Origin: Mixophyes australis
Taxonomy: Eukaryota > Chordata > Amphibia > Anura > Limnodynastidae
DNA: 64,000 nucleotides
Direction: 5' to 3'
NCBI GenBank assembly: GCA_036250195.1
Contig: JAVHZZ010000003.1
Span: forward strand, 37,733,835-37,797,834
The stretch's first letter is position 1, and every line of letters starts with the position of its first letter. Positions 43,561-54,689 of the stretch are shown here, piece after piece. A program made the position numbers and the translations under genes. The notes below the pieces were generated by a model. The model was not told where the DNA came from. It made no database searches and worked only from the letters and a program-made list of their open reading frames with translations.

Positions 43561-44053
43561 GTAGGGCTATAGGCCTGAAAAACCCGGAAAAGGGCCCTGG
43601 CGTTATGTATGGAGAGAGAGAGGTTGGGCTCTATCCATTAGGCCCATTAACCAGGTTTTCTAAGCTACCAGTGATTCTACTAGTAATCAGGAGTTGCATC
43701 TGAGTGGTGCTAGTAAAAGGCTGCAGCTCAGTCAGTCTCTCGCTGCCTGGGGACAAGGGCTGCAGAGTCTCTGTGAGAGAGAGCCTGATATCTGCCTGTA
43801 AGTAAACTGTGCTGAAACTTCTTTTTGTTTTGTCTTAGTTTGTTATTCAGGAGTGACCAGTGTTTCGTTAGAGCCGGACAGCAAGGTGTTTATTTTGATG
43901 TTTTCTTTTGTTTTCTTACTGAATAAAACTGGCTGAGGCCAGTTGCACAAATCCTTTGCACCTGTATGAAATCTCTTGTGTGTGAAATCTCTTGGCTGCT
44001 ATAAAAACAATCTACCCCAGGAGATGGGAGCGAGCCGCCCCTACCCGGTCACA
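43561..44053 (+). mobile_element. LTR-like insertion in satellite-like DNA
   Basis: Starts around TGTAGGGCTATAGGCC and ends around CTACCCGGTCACA. It contains CTGAATAAAACTGGCTG (polyadenylation signal) and is flanked on both sides by copies of the 76-bp unit (ATTGTGTTATGACCATGTC before, AATTGTATTATAATCATGTCC after). No target duplication is clear. Confidence 0.5.
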
Positions 44054-44550
44054 GCAGTGTAATAGAATTGTATTATAATCATGTCCAGTGGTCAGTACAT
44101 GTTGGGTAGTTGTGATGTACGATGTCTATATATAGTGTAATAGAATTGTATTATGATCATGCACCATTCTACCCAGCACCTATTTCCTTGCCACCTGGCT
44201 CTTGGAGCCCAACAGAGTCCTATTATAATAGAATAAACCATTCCTATTATAACAGGCACTATGTGAGCACTACAGCCAGCAGTGTGTGTTAGACCACTGA
44301 CCACCAGTCTGATCAATCCTGGCAGGTGTGAGCAATAACTTCCAACATTTTTCATTATTATTGCAAAGTATTACACTGCCCCCACCCGGCTGCTTCTTAA
44401 TGCCACCCGGCTGGCAAGATTTTCTGGGGAGAACACTGTCAGCTCATGCTGGGTAGGTGTAGTATTTGATTAAGAACTAATTGATGTTAATACTTGGACA
44501 GAAAAAACTGTAGAATATGTCTTCCACTTGATGTACTATCTCTGTATAGC

Positions 44551-45990
44551 GTGTAATAGAATTGTATTATGATCATGTCCGGTGGTCAGGTCATGTTGGG
44601 GGTGTAGTGTCCTATGTCTGTATACAGTGTAATAGAATTGTATTATGATCATGTCAAGTGGTCAGGTCATGTTGGGGGTGTAGTGTCCTATGTCTGTATA
44701 CAGTGTAATAGAATTGTATTATGATCATGTCCAGTGGTCAGGTCATGTTGGGGGTGTAGTGTCCTATGTCTGTATACAGTGTAATAGAATTGTATTATGA
44801 TCATGTCCGGTGGTCAGGTCATGTTGGGGGTGTAGTGTCCTATGTCTGTATAGAGTGTAATAGAATTGTATTATGATCATGTCCAGTGGGCAGGTCATAT
44901 TGGAGGTGTAGTGTCCTATGTCTGTATAGAGTGTAATAGAATTGTATTATGATCATGTCCAGTGGGCAGGTCATATTGGAGGTGTAGTGTCCTATGTCTG
45001 TATAGAGTGTAATAGAATTGTATTATGATCATGTCCGGTGGTCAGGTCATGTTGGGGGTGTAGTATCCTATGTCTGTATACAGTGTAATAGAATTGTCTT
45101 ATGATCATGTCCAGTGGTCAGGTCATGTTGGGGGTGTAGTGTCCTATGTCTGTATACAGTGTAATAGAATTGTATTATGATCATGTCCAGTGGTCAGGTC
45201 ATGTTGGGGGTGTAGTGTCCTATGTTTGTATACAGTGTAATAGAATTGTATTATGATCATGTCCAGTGGTCAGGTCATGTTGGGGGTGTAGTGTCCTATG
45301 TCTGTATACAGTGTAATAGAATTGTATTATGATCATGTCCGGTGGTCAGGTCATGTTGGGGGTGTAGTGTCCTATGTCTGTATACAGTGTAATAGAATTG
45401 TATTATGATCATGTCCAGTGGTCAGGTCATGTTGGGGGTGTAGTGTCCTATGTCTGTATACAGTGTAATAGAATTGTATTATGATCATGTCCAGTGGTCA
45501 GGTCATGTTGGGGGTGTAGTGTCCTATGTTTGTATAGAGTGTAATATAATTGTATTATGATCATGTCCAGTGGTCAGGTCATGTTGGAAGTCTAGTGTCC
45601 TATGTCTGTATACAGTGTAATAGAATTGTATTATGATCATGTCCAGTGATCAGGTCATGTTGGAGGTGTAGTGTCCTATGTCTGTATACAGTGTAATAGA
45701 ATTGTATTATGATCATGTCCAGTGGTCAGGTCATGTTGGGGTGTAGTGTCCTATGTCTGTATACAGTGTAATAGAATTGTATTATGATCATGTCCAGTGG
45801 TCAGGTCATGTTGGGGGTGTAGTGTCCTATGTCTGTATACAGTGTAATAGAATTGTATTATGATCATGTGCAGTGGTCAGGTCATGTTGGGGGTGTAGTG
45901 TCTTATGTCTGTATACAGTGTAATAGCATTGTCTTATGATCAGACAGATCATGTTGGTAGATGCAGTGTCCACAGTCAGTATAGAGTGCA
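44551..45990 (+). repeat. 76-bp satellite, about 19 copies
   Basis: Unit starts GTGTAATAGAATTGTATTAT, continues GATCATGTCCAGTGGTCAGG and TCATGTTGGGGGTGTAGTGT, and ends CCTATGTCTGTATACA. Copies start every 76 bp (44551, 44627, ...). Most differ at a few sites (CAGTGG/CGGTGG, ATACAG/ATAGAG); edge copies are more diverged. No open frame spans it. Confidence 0.96.
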
Positions 45991-46299
45991 ATAGAACTAT
46001 ATTGTGATCAATAGAAATCATACTGGTTGGGTATAGAGTTTGATTGGGAACTTATCGGTGGTAATACTCTGGCAGAGAAATTGATCTTACAGATACGAAC
46101 TGCAAACATGACAACTATTTACCAATCTAGAAAACTGCTACCACTTCTTTTTAGACTATTTAATATAAAAGGTTTGCCCAGTTCCACATTGTGTAAATCA
46201 GTAGTATATTCCTGTTTATTGCACTGTACTGCTCAAAAGAACCAGCTGTGCTAAATATCACTATCACCTAAAAGCAAAATAGATTTTCTCTTTCCTGCC

Positions 46300-47430
46300 A
46301 CTGAGACACAGTGAGGTATAGTAGGTGGATCTGGAGCAAAGGAACTTTAACATTTAAACATTTTGAGTGGCTATCGCCTCCCCTACTATGCCCCTCCCAT
46401 CTGCAGCCATATTCAGTTTTAGTAAAGTGGACTCGAGATGTTTTTTTGTGGGATCTTGCCCTATGTTTTTTTATATTTTTAGTTTTTTTACTTTACTACT
46501 ACGAAACAGGGACACCTCCACATGGGTTAAATGCCTGTCGTCTGCTTTCCCCCTGGGTCCCTGATCGAGGGAGAGTAACCTTTAGGCTTACCTCTCCCTC
46601 TGCGGCTGGCCAGCTCCTCTCACTGTCGTGGTTACAGCTAAGGAGCAGTGCGTGCAGTACGTAGCCGCCACACTGATCCCATGGATCACCTTCATGGAGT
46701 GTACAGCTCCTGCGGCGTCCAATGAGGTCTGCAGGTGGCAGCAGGGACCCGGCCACAGATCTCCATGATTAAGTATGGTGTCAGCGTGGACAAGGGAGCA
46801 GCGGGCCTTCTAGAAGTATGGAGGGGGACAACTCCTGGCATATGGCCAGACCAGGCAATAGGATTTTCGTGAGAGGACGTGTCCGCCTCGGTTTGATGGT
46901 TCTTCTCAGCCGGCACCAACATTTTCAGCCACCGCGTCGCTGCAGTAGTTCCCTGCCCTGGGCCTTCCTCATCTGGTGCCATTGTTTCAGACTGTACTTA
47001 GTTGACTACTCAATAAATATTGTTCTTGTAGGCCTTCTTGCTCTGCTCTCTAGTTTTAGTGTATTTGATGTGCTCTGTTGCCTGTCTTTATATCCAATAT
47101 CATACTAGGTAACAGACTTTTGTATAGTGTTTGGGCCTCTGGTTAACTTTATTTTACCTTTATAGGTAATAATAGGTGAGGTTTCATTTTCTTACACTTT
47201 TTTGGTATGTATTTGTATTTTATATCTTACCATGCACAGGAAATGTCTCATAAAGAGGTAGGTGACCCTTCTCTTTCTTTACCCGCACCACATATTCCAC
47301 CTTCACAGCCTGTACCACCCACTAGTGGGACCTCCACGGCTGAGGCGGGTTCGGCGTTGACTCTAGCTGAGTCCGCCCAGGATCTTGCACAGGCTGCTTC
47401 ATCATTGGAATGCCTTCTGCCTGCTGGAGT
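46300..47430 (+). mobile_element. Possible retroelement 5' region
   Basis: A leader-like region with T-rich tracts is followed by an open frame at 47207-47434 (MSHKEVGDPSLSLPAPHIPP..., Ser/Pro/Thr-rich). It could be the start of a gag-like protein, perhaps DIRS-like, but no zinc knuckle or enzyme is present. It stops abruptly at the hAT-like sequence at about 47430. Confidence 0.35.
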
Positions 47431-47780
47431 TTGATCAAAATGGCTGGGGGGGGGGGGGGGGGGGTGAATTGGCTGTGGCGATGGGTGATGAAATGGCTGG
47501 GGGATCATGAATTGGCCAATGGGGGTGTGATGAAAAGGCTGGGGGGGGAGTGCTGGTCTCTATATTGTGTGGCGTTTACGAAGATGCTCTCTGCGATCTT
47601 AGTTGTCACTAGAATACTAAATACCAGTCAGATGGGGCTGGTAGATATTAGTATATGATTATAAATAATGTATTTTATTGTCTATATAAGCCTGTAACTA
47701 GGGAGTTGCTTTCTTTGGCCATAATGTAATGTTATATTTGAACAGCTTAATCATTTAGGGTTTCTTTGAATTATTACCAG
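47430..47780. mobile_element. Fragment of the 6064-8259 hAT family
   Basis: GAAATGGCTGGGGG units, then ACTAGAATACTAAATACCAG and CAGATGGGGCTGGTAGATAT, GGCCATAATGTAATGTT and TTAATCATTTAGGGTTT. These closely follow 7640-8000 in the same order. Both tips are missing. Confidence 0.75.
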
Positions 47781-48093
47781 ACACCTTGCTTATTTTCAAG
47801 CCGCACATGCAGCAATTTCGGAACAATTACCTGAATCAGCTGCAATATCACAGCGTGTCATACGGGGGAAGGGGGGAGGTGCGGAGACAATGTCTTGATT
47901 TCCACTTGGGGGCCCAATTGAAGGTGTGCAGGGGGGAATGATGGCAAGTCATGGGTGTTAAAAAAATGCAGTGGAGTTAAAAACAAAGCAGAAAAGTAAA
48001 TATATGTAGATCTGCAGCCAACTGACATAAAATATTACTTTTTATTTGTTTCAAACACAAGCAACTAACACTGATGCATAAAACTGTAAAGAC

Positions 48094-48220
48094 TAATTAG
48101 ATTTATCAAACAGTCTAAAAAGGAAAAGTGGAGGTGTTGCTCATAGCAACCAATCACATTCTAGCTATAATTTACTAGAATGTACTAGATAAATGCTAGC
48201 TAGAATCTTTTGTTTTGGTT
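48094..48220. mobile_element. Palindromic MITE copy, decayed
   Basis: GATTTATCAAACAGTC, then GGAGGTGTTGCTCATAGCAA and CCAATCACATTCTAGC with a partial second arm. Related to 10908-11090. Confidence 0.65.
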
Positions 48221-48830
48221 ATAGACTGGATATATAATTATCTAGCTGCCATATGCGCACACACAGACTTGATTAAGGTCATATACACGTAAATATATAA
48301 CAATCAAAGGAAACTTGATAATAGATAAGAATCATGCTTTGCGGAACAGTGCTACATCTGAAAACTAACAATAAGTATTTAATTCCATCTCTCGTTGGGT
48401 TAAGGCTGGCTATGTCATACACACCAGCCGTGGAAAATTAAGCTATTTAGCTGCCAAAGAGGCCAGCAATGGGATTTCTAATGTTCTCATAGGAATTGCG
48501 GCTTGAAATATAAGTAGTCTGGCGTTAGAGAGCAACAGATGTAGAGAGCTCAAAATATCAGTTTTCAAGCACTTGCATGTAGTACAATTAAAAATATACA
48601 ATATTTTCCCAATGATCGCTGATTTTACAGGAGGTAAGATGAAAGGCACAGTTTCAAGTACGGTGTTTACGGGAATGTAATATATTTATTTTGCTTTAGC
48701 TGTCAAAAAGTTAGAGACATGTGGTTTATATAATAAAAGAAATGAAAAATAAAGATTTACCATTGTCTATGATGCAACAAAATTGTGCTGCCCTGGTGAT
48801 GGTACCTAAAAGGGTACTACAGAAATATTG

Positions 48831-48980
48831 GGGGACATTTATCAAAATAGTTGCAGAGGCAGCCTTGCTGTAACCCGTAGCAACTAATCAGATTTCAGCT
48901 GTCGTTTTTTTTTTCTAGTACTGGTAGATGGTGAAAGTAAACATCTGATTGGTTGCTGTGGGTCACAGAACAACCTATAA
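48831..48980. mobile_element. Palindromic MITE-like copy, decayed
   Basis: GGGACATTTATCAAAATAG, GTAGCAACTAATCAGATTTC and, opposite, ATCTGATTGGTTGCTGTGGG. Same CCAAT-bearing group. Confidence 0.6.
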
Positions 48981-49447
48981 CAGATAATCAGATTGTAATT
49001 CATTTTAGCCCTGTTTCAAAAATCAAAAAGTACATTTCTGGTTTCTATGTATTTCAGCACAGTTACCTGCGTTCCAGTTTTCAGTCATTTGCATGTCCCA
49101 GGTTATGTTATGCTGCAGGATATCACATAATATCATATGTTGCCAGACATTACATCACAACAAGGATTAGGGTCACGAAACTAGGTCTCTAGTAAATTGA
49201 TAGGTAGAATATTGTCTCACCTCGCAGAACAGCTGCCTTAATTGTGTGCAGCTGAAGGGTCCACTTCATCTTGCCCTGTTTGGCATTTAAACTAACTGAA
49301 ATAGGTTGCCAGTTTTCTCTCTATTTTCCTCAATACCCAGAGATTAACCATCTGCCGCTGCCGGCTAGTATTAAAATACATAGTCTGTGATCTGTTCATT
49401 GTTTCATTTCATAGCGCTCTCTAAGGGCACTTGATTGTGTATCTATG

Positions 49448-49680
49448 CTGCACACGAATGCAGTGGTGGGCAACAGGTGGCCCACCTAGCCTTCGCCTGT
49501 GGCCCGCCAGCCGCTGCTCCCGATCTTATCGGAACGTGGGTAGCCGACTTCCGCGTCATGTGACCTCCTCTGTACGGTGCAGGGAGGTCACGGGGCATAC
49601 CCGGAGAAGGGAGTGCGGCCACTTTGAAGGCTGGAGAGTTCTGTATCTTTTCTGTAAGGGCCACCACACAGTACTATATA
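49448..49680. mobile_element. Possible hAT fragment (CAGTGGTGGGCAACAGG)
   Basis: The left tip CAGTGGTGGGCAACAGGTGG and a GC-rich interior resemble hAT termini. A right-hand GGGCCACCACAC may be the other end, but no duplication is seen. Confidence 0.45.
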
Positions 49681-50227
49681 TCTTTTGTTTTGTTAAATCA
49701 TATTAATTTCCACTATTTGTCCTTACTTTACATGAATGGATAACGTAACAATTATTTTGCTGTGACCTGTATACTGTTTCATTTATCTGTTTTCTCAAGG
49801 GTTCGATACTTTTAGTTATAAATTGGTACTTAGGAAGAAGGATTATCCGATCAGAGTTTAATCCAACATCTTTACCCTATGAGATTTTCCTTCACCCATA
49901 CGCAAACCTTCTGTTCTACTAAAAAAAAAGTCATTCCTTGTTATCACTCATATAAGTAAATTTATTCTTGCCTCTTATTGGCATTGTGTAACGCCAACTT
50001 CCCAATTAAAATAAATTGTAGTTGTTCTGCTTAATTATCTTTTGTGCAGACACACCCTGTCAGCTTGCTGTTAGATGTGGAAAAATACATTTACATAGAA
50101 GTGGGTGTGACTTCCTTAGAAAGTGGGTGTGGTTGAGTGGATTAAGGAGTGTTTCATGTGAAATGGGGGCATGTCTTGCACAGATGTTTATTTTGTTCCG
50201 ATTTTGCCTGTGTTAATGATGGAAATT

Positions 50228-50273
50228 TAACCCTAACCTTAACTCTCTAACCCTAATACCCCTAATCCCTAAA
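50228..50273 (-). repeat. Short degenerate telomere-like tract
   Basis: TTAACCCTAACCTTAACTC then TCTAACCCTAATACCCCTAA, i.e. a few imperfect TTAGGG-type units on the minus strand. Confidence 0.6.
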
Positions 50274-50559
50274 ATAATTCTTACATTGCATCAATGATAG
50301 CTGGGTCCGCCCATTGCCGCTTTAAGACAAGTCGCGCTTTATTATGACGTCATCTAACACAGTCGGCAACACAGCGAGTCGTCCCATGAAGACATCTGCA
50401 TCACGTCGCTGAAGTATCAAGTCGGTGTCCTCCTGTCATCCTCTTCTTTGTCGGTGTAGTCAGTACCGTTAATAGGTACTACACCTGGATATCCATGTGC
50501 TAATTCAACCTGTATGTGTGGCTGGAATATCAGTATGGTTCACAAGTACCCGAAGATAG

Positions 50560-51510
50560 GACAGAGGTGAGCGTGGAGGAGACCGTAGAGAGGTGAGCAT
50601 GGGGGAGACCGTAGAGAGGTGAGCATGGGGGAGACCGTAGAGAGGTGAGCGTGGGGGAGACCGTAGAGAGGTGAGCGTGGGGGAGACCGTAGAGAGGTGA
50701 GCGTGGGGGGGAACCGTACAGAGGTGAGCGTGGGGGGGAACCGTACAGAGGTGAGAGTGGGGGGGGAACCGTACAGAGGTGAGCGTGGGGGAGGCCGTAC
50801 AGAGGTGAGCGTGGGGGAGGCCGTACAGAGGTGAGCGTGGGGGAGGCCGTACAGAGGTGAGCTTGGGGGAGGCCGTACAGAGGTGAGCGTGGGGGAGGCC
50901 GTACAGAGGTGAGCGTGGGGGAGACCGTAGAGAGGTGAGCGCGGGAAAGACCGTACAGAGGTGAGCGCGGGGGAGACCGTACAGAGGTGATCTTGGGGGA
51001 GACCGTACAGAGGTGAGTGCGGGGGAGACCGTACAGAGGTGAGTGCGGGGGAGACCGTACAGAGGTGAGTGCGGGGGAGACCGTACAGAGGTGAGTGTGG
51101 AGGAGGCCGTAGAGAGGTGAGCGTGGGGGAGACCGTAGAGAGGTGAGTGTGGGGGAGACCGTACAGAGGTGAGCGCGGGGGAGACCGTACAGAGGTGAGC
51201 GCGGGGGAGACCGTACAGAGGTGATTGCGGGGGAGACCGTACAGAGGTGATTGCGGGGGAGACCGTACAGAGGTGAGCGCGGGGGAGACCGTACAGAGGT
51301 GAGCGCTGAGGAGACCGTACAGAGGTGATCTTGGGGGAGACCGTACAGAGGTGATCTTGGGGGAGACCGTACAGAGGTGATCTTGGGGGAGACCGTACAG
51401 AGGTGATCTTGGGGGAGACCGTACAGAGGTGATCTTGGGGGAGACCGTACAGAGGTGAGCGCGGGGGAGACCGTACAGAGGTGAGTGTGGAGGAGACCGT
51501 ACGGTGTTGT
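50560..51510 (+). repeat. 26-bp minisatellite, about 36 copies
   Basis: Unit GACCGTACAGAGGTGAGCGT plus GGGGGA (26 bp), with variants GTAGAG, GAGCGCG, GATCTTG and a small group with GGGGGGAACC. The 382-codon minus-strand open frame here is an artefact: 26 is not a multiple of 3, so every frame visits the same sequence. Confidence 0.96.
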
Positions 51511-51819
51511 GCGTGGGTGAATTTGTGCAGAGGTGTGTGGTGATTATGCGGAGGTGTGGTGGGAGAGGTGTGTGGGGAGATGTGCAGAGTTGTTTGGGGA
51601 GAGGTGTGAGGGGGATATATGTATATATATATGATCCCCCATAGTGACAGAACTTAAGGTAACCTGATCCACATGGACATGATTGCAATGGACCAGCTAG
51701 AATGCAAAGGTAAAAAGTTATTGAGTGGGCTGTATGTGTGGCAATGTTGGTCAGAGGGTTGTTGTCTTGTGTAAGCTGTGCAGAGGTTGGTAATAGGGTA
51801 ACCTAGGGAGATTAAGATG

Positions 51820-53035
51820 CTGGTTGAGGAATATCATAAGCTTGTCTGAAGAGGTGGGTTTTCAAAGAACGCTTGAAGATTTGAAGACTAGAGGAAAGTC
51901 TTATTGTGCAAGGGAGGGAATTCCACAAAGTGGGTGCAGCCCGAAAAAAGTCCTGTAATCGTAAATGGGAGGATGTGATGAAAGTGGAAGAGAGACGCAG
52001 ATCTTGTGCAGAACAGAGGTGTCGAGTAAGGATATATTTTTAGACAAGTGAGGAGTTGGGCAGCATGGTGGCTCAGTGGTTAGCACTTCTGCCTCACAGC
52101 ACTGGGGTCATGGGTTCAATTCTCGACCATGGCCTTATCTGTGTGGAGTTCGTATGTTCTCCCCGTATTTGCGTGGGTTTCCTCAGGGTGCTCCGGTTTC
52201 CTCCCACACTCCAAAAAACATACTGGTAGGTTAATTGGCTGCTAAAAAATTGACCCTAGTCTGTGTGTCTGTCTCTGTGTGTGTATGTTAGGGAATTTAG
52301 ACTGTAAGCCCCAATGGGGCAGGGACTGATGTGATTGAGTTCTCTGTACCGTGCTGCGGAATTAGTGGCGCTATAAAAATAAATGATGATGATAAGATGT
52401 ATATTGGTGCAATTTTGTTGACGGCCTTGTATGTTAGTAGAATTTTATATTGGATTCGTTGAAATACAGGCAACCAATGTAGAGACTGACAGAGGGCTCA
52501 GCAGAGGAAGAACGGTTTGCAAGGAAAATCAATCTAACCGCTGCGTGCAAAATAGATTGTAGGGGTTCAAGTCTGATTTTTGGAAGACCAGTAAGGAGGG
52601 AATTACAATAGTCGATGCGGGAGATGATGAGTGCATGAATAAAGGTTTCTGCATTGTTTTGTGTCAGATATGTGCTTATTCTGGAAATGTTCCTTAGATG
52701 TATGTAACATCATTTAGATATAGAGTAGATGTGGGGAACAAAGAATAGTTGTGAGTCAAGGATTACACAGTCAGTAACACGGGGCAACACAGATTGTGAG
52801 AGATCAGAAGAGGATAGATACATTTGTGTATCATCCGTATAGAGTTGATACTAAAATCCAAAGGAGCTTATTAGTTGGTGGTGAGAAGTGGTGTAGATAG
52901 AGAATAGCAGAGGACCTAGGACTGAGCCTTGTGGTACTCCAACTGATAAAGGAAGCGGAACAGAGGTGGAACCAGAGAAATTAACACTGAAAGACCGATT
53001 GGATAGAATGAGAACCAGGTGATATCAGTATTTAT
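51820..53035. mobile_element. Dispersed repeat interrupted by a SINE
   Basis: 51820-52057 and 52395-53035 form one continuous repeat-like sequence (GGGAGGGAATTCCACAAAGT; CAATAGTCGATGCGGGAGAT; CTAGGACTGAGCCTTGTGGTA). It is of a kind widespread in frog genomes, probably a degraded LINE part. No intact frame. Confidence 0.5.
52058..52395 (+). mobile_element. V-type SINE, full length
   Basis: GGGCAGCATGGTGGCTCAGT (A box), GGGTTCAATTC (B box), the core TTCTCCCCGTATTTGCGTGG and TCCGGTTTCCTCCCACACTC, and the tail TTTAGACTGTAAGCCCC and GGCGCTATAAAAATAAATGA with (GAT)n. The most complete copy with 57159. Confidence 0.92.
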
Positions 53036-53362
53036 GGTCAAACGGCCCAGATGGTTAATAAAGACATATAAAAGTGGAATGTGTGTAATTTGTTTTATCT
53101 GATTTCGTATTGTATCACGTCTAACATATCTATTACACATACTGTAAACTGACATACATGGTTATTACATATTTATTACACATACTCTATACTGATATAC
53201 ACGGTTATTACAAATCTATTACACATACTGTACACCGACATCGCCTGTGTGTGATACACGGTTATTACATATCTATTGCACATACTGTATGGTTATATAG
53301 TGGTCTAAATGGACGTATTTGATGGGACCTGTTTGACGTACTTGGTATTACTATCCCTCTAC

Positions 53363-53608
53363 TAGGGGCGGATCTAGGCAACTGCTCTACCCGGGGCGAT
53401 TTTAGGGGGGGGGGGGGGGGGGGATTTAGGCCCCGCCCCATTTCTAATTTCTAAGGCTGCTGACATCTGTATGCTGTCCCGCTGCTCTGATTGTGTTTAA
53501 AACACAATCAGAGCAGCCGGGCAGCATACTGTCAATGCTGAATGGACCTGCACAGTGTGCAGCCGTCAGCAGCAAGCCCCTGCTAGGATCCCCCTGGATC
53601 CGCCACTG
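53363..53608. mobile_element. hAT MITE (AGGGGCGGATCTAG), 246 bp
   Basis: TAGGGGCGGATCTAGGCA at the left, GATCCGCCACTG at the right, and an exact duplication CCCTCTAC (53355-53362, 53609-53616). Same family as 15738-16007; includes a run of about 18 G and inverted CTGATTGTGTTT / AAACACAATCAG. Confidence 0.92.
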
Positions 53609-53616
53609 CCCTCTAC

Positions 53617-54488
53617 ATCCAGAACCGAGATATACGGTTGTGCAAGCAATGTCCGTGTGATAGTAAGTGCAAGGTGCACTTACTACATATGACTTTGTAG
53701 TAGTCGGGCAAGGGGCGTTTTGTCGTATTTACTGCACAATAGGGACGTGCCAAACTTGAGCGCACGCAGCCAGGGCCGTATCAAGCACTGCAGCCGTGAA
53801 AGTAGTTTGTTTTTCTGCCATATCTTTTGCTCCAGCTACAGGGCTACTCTAAGTCCTGATCAGTAATGATGACAGTCCCGTATGCATGCTGTAAGATGAG
53901 TTTGCAATCGTGAGCAACTGTAAAATGTATTATTATGTTCAGTAGATATTAACAACATTCTAATAAATGTATTTCATGAAAAACATTTTCTTAAACTGTT
54001 TTATCATTAATGCCTTTATTATTATACTATGTGACATTAATTCAATATTTTTTTTTCCATGTGAGTTCTTTTGAGAATATATAATCCACACGCTTCACTA
54101 CATTCTGTTGATTTTTTTTTTTGGGGTGTAAATTTATCCAAGGCTTACAGCATAGATATTGTTTAGTTTTTTTTTTAAGTTATTTTTTAAAATATGTTTT
54201 TTCTTGTTTTTTAATCAATTCTTTTTTTATTTTCCTCAAATATATCTATAATGAGCCTGATGAGGCCACTTGTATTGTAGTTTAACTCTTTAGTGTACAT
54301 GCAAACTACAAAGGTTAAAGCCTGCTTCAGGCAGTATGTGTTATCCACTTACTTTTAATGTAAGTAATTGTTACAATCTAGTATAAATGTCACGTTTAAA
54401 GTCTATAAGATACAAAAATAGAAGTGTATTATAAAAAAAAATTCATATCCACACATCATACATAATAGACATTAATAGAAAATCATCG
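53617..54488. other. No gene recognised
   Basis: Unique or unrecognised sequence; T-rich from 54040 to 54240. Confidence 0.5.
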
Positions 54489-54689
54489 TCATTTTCTTTT
54501 CTGTGTTCTGCTTTGTAACCTGGCTTCTGGTGATGTAGAAGGCCCTGTAGAAGAAGCGGAGGTCAATGGGTCAGCAGAGTAACTGAGGGTGTGACAAAGG
54601 GGCTGGAGGCTGGGTATAGGGGGCTGAAGGGAAAGATGTTGCTGTTGGGTAGCCATAGGGGGCTGATGGGTAGGCAGAAGGGACTGGGA

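Noticed and set aside
46311..47434. Host gene with Ser/Pro-rich N-terminus at 47207
   Set aside because: The leader resembles a repeat, the frame ends at a hAT fragment, and no partner exons are seen; kept only as a possible retroelement piece.
47707..49640. Additional UBXN2A or ATAD2B exons in the intergenic region
   Set aside because: UBXN2A is already complete with consistent phases, and no frame here matches AAA or bromodomain sequence.
50540..51688. 382-residue minus-strand open frame as a protein gene
   Set aside because: It is generated entirely by a 26-bp tandem repeat that is stop-free in all three frames; no unique domain or splice context.
52058..52140. tRNA gene at SINE heads (also 10148, 57159, 63717)
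   Set aside because: A and B boxes are present, but the cloverleaf is not closed and the head is followed by the SINE core and (GAT)n tail.
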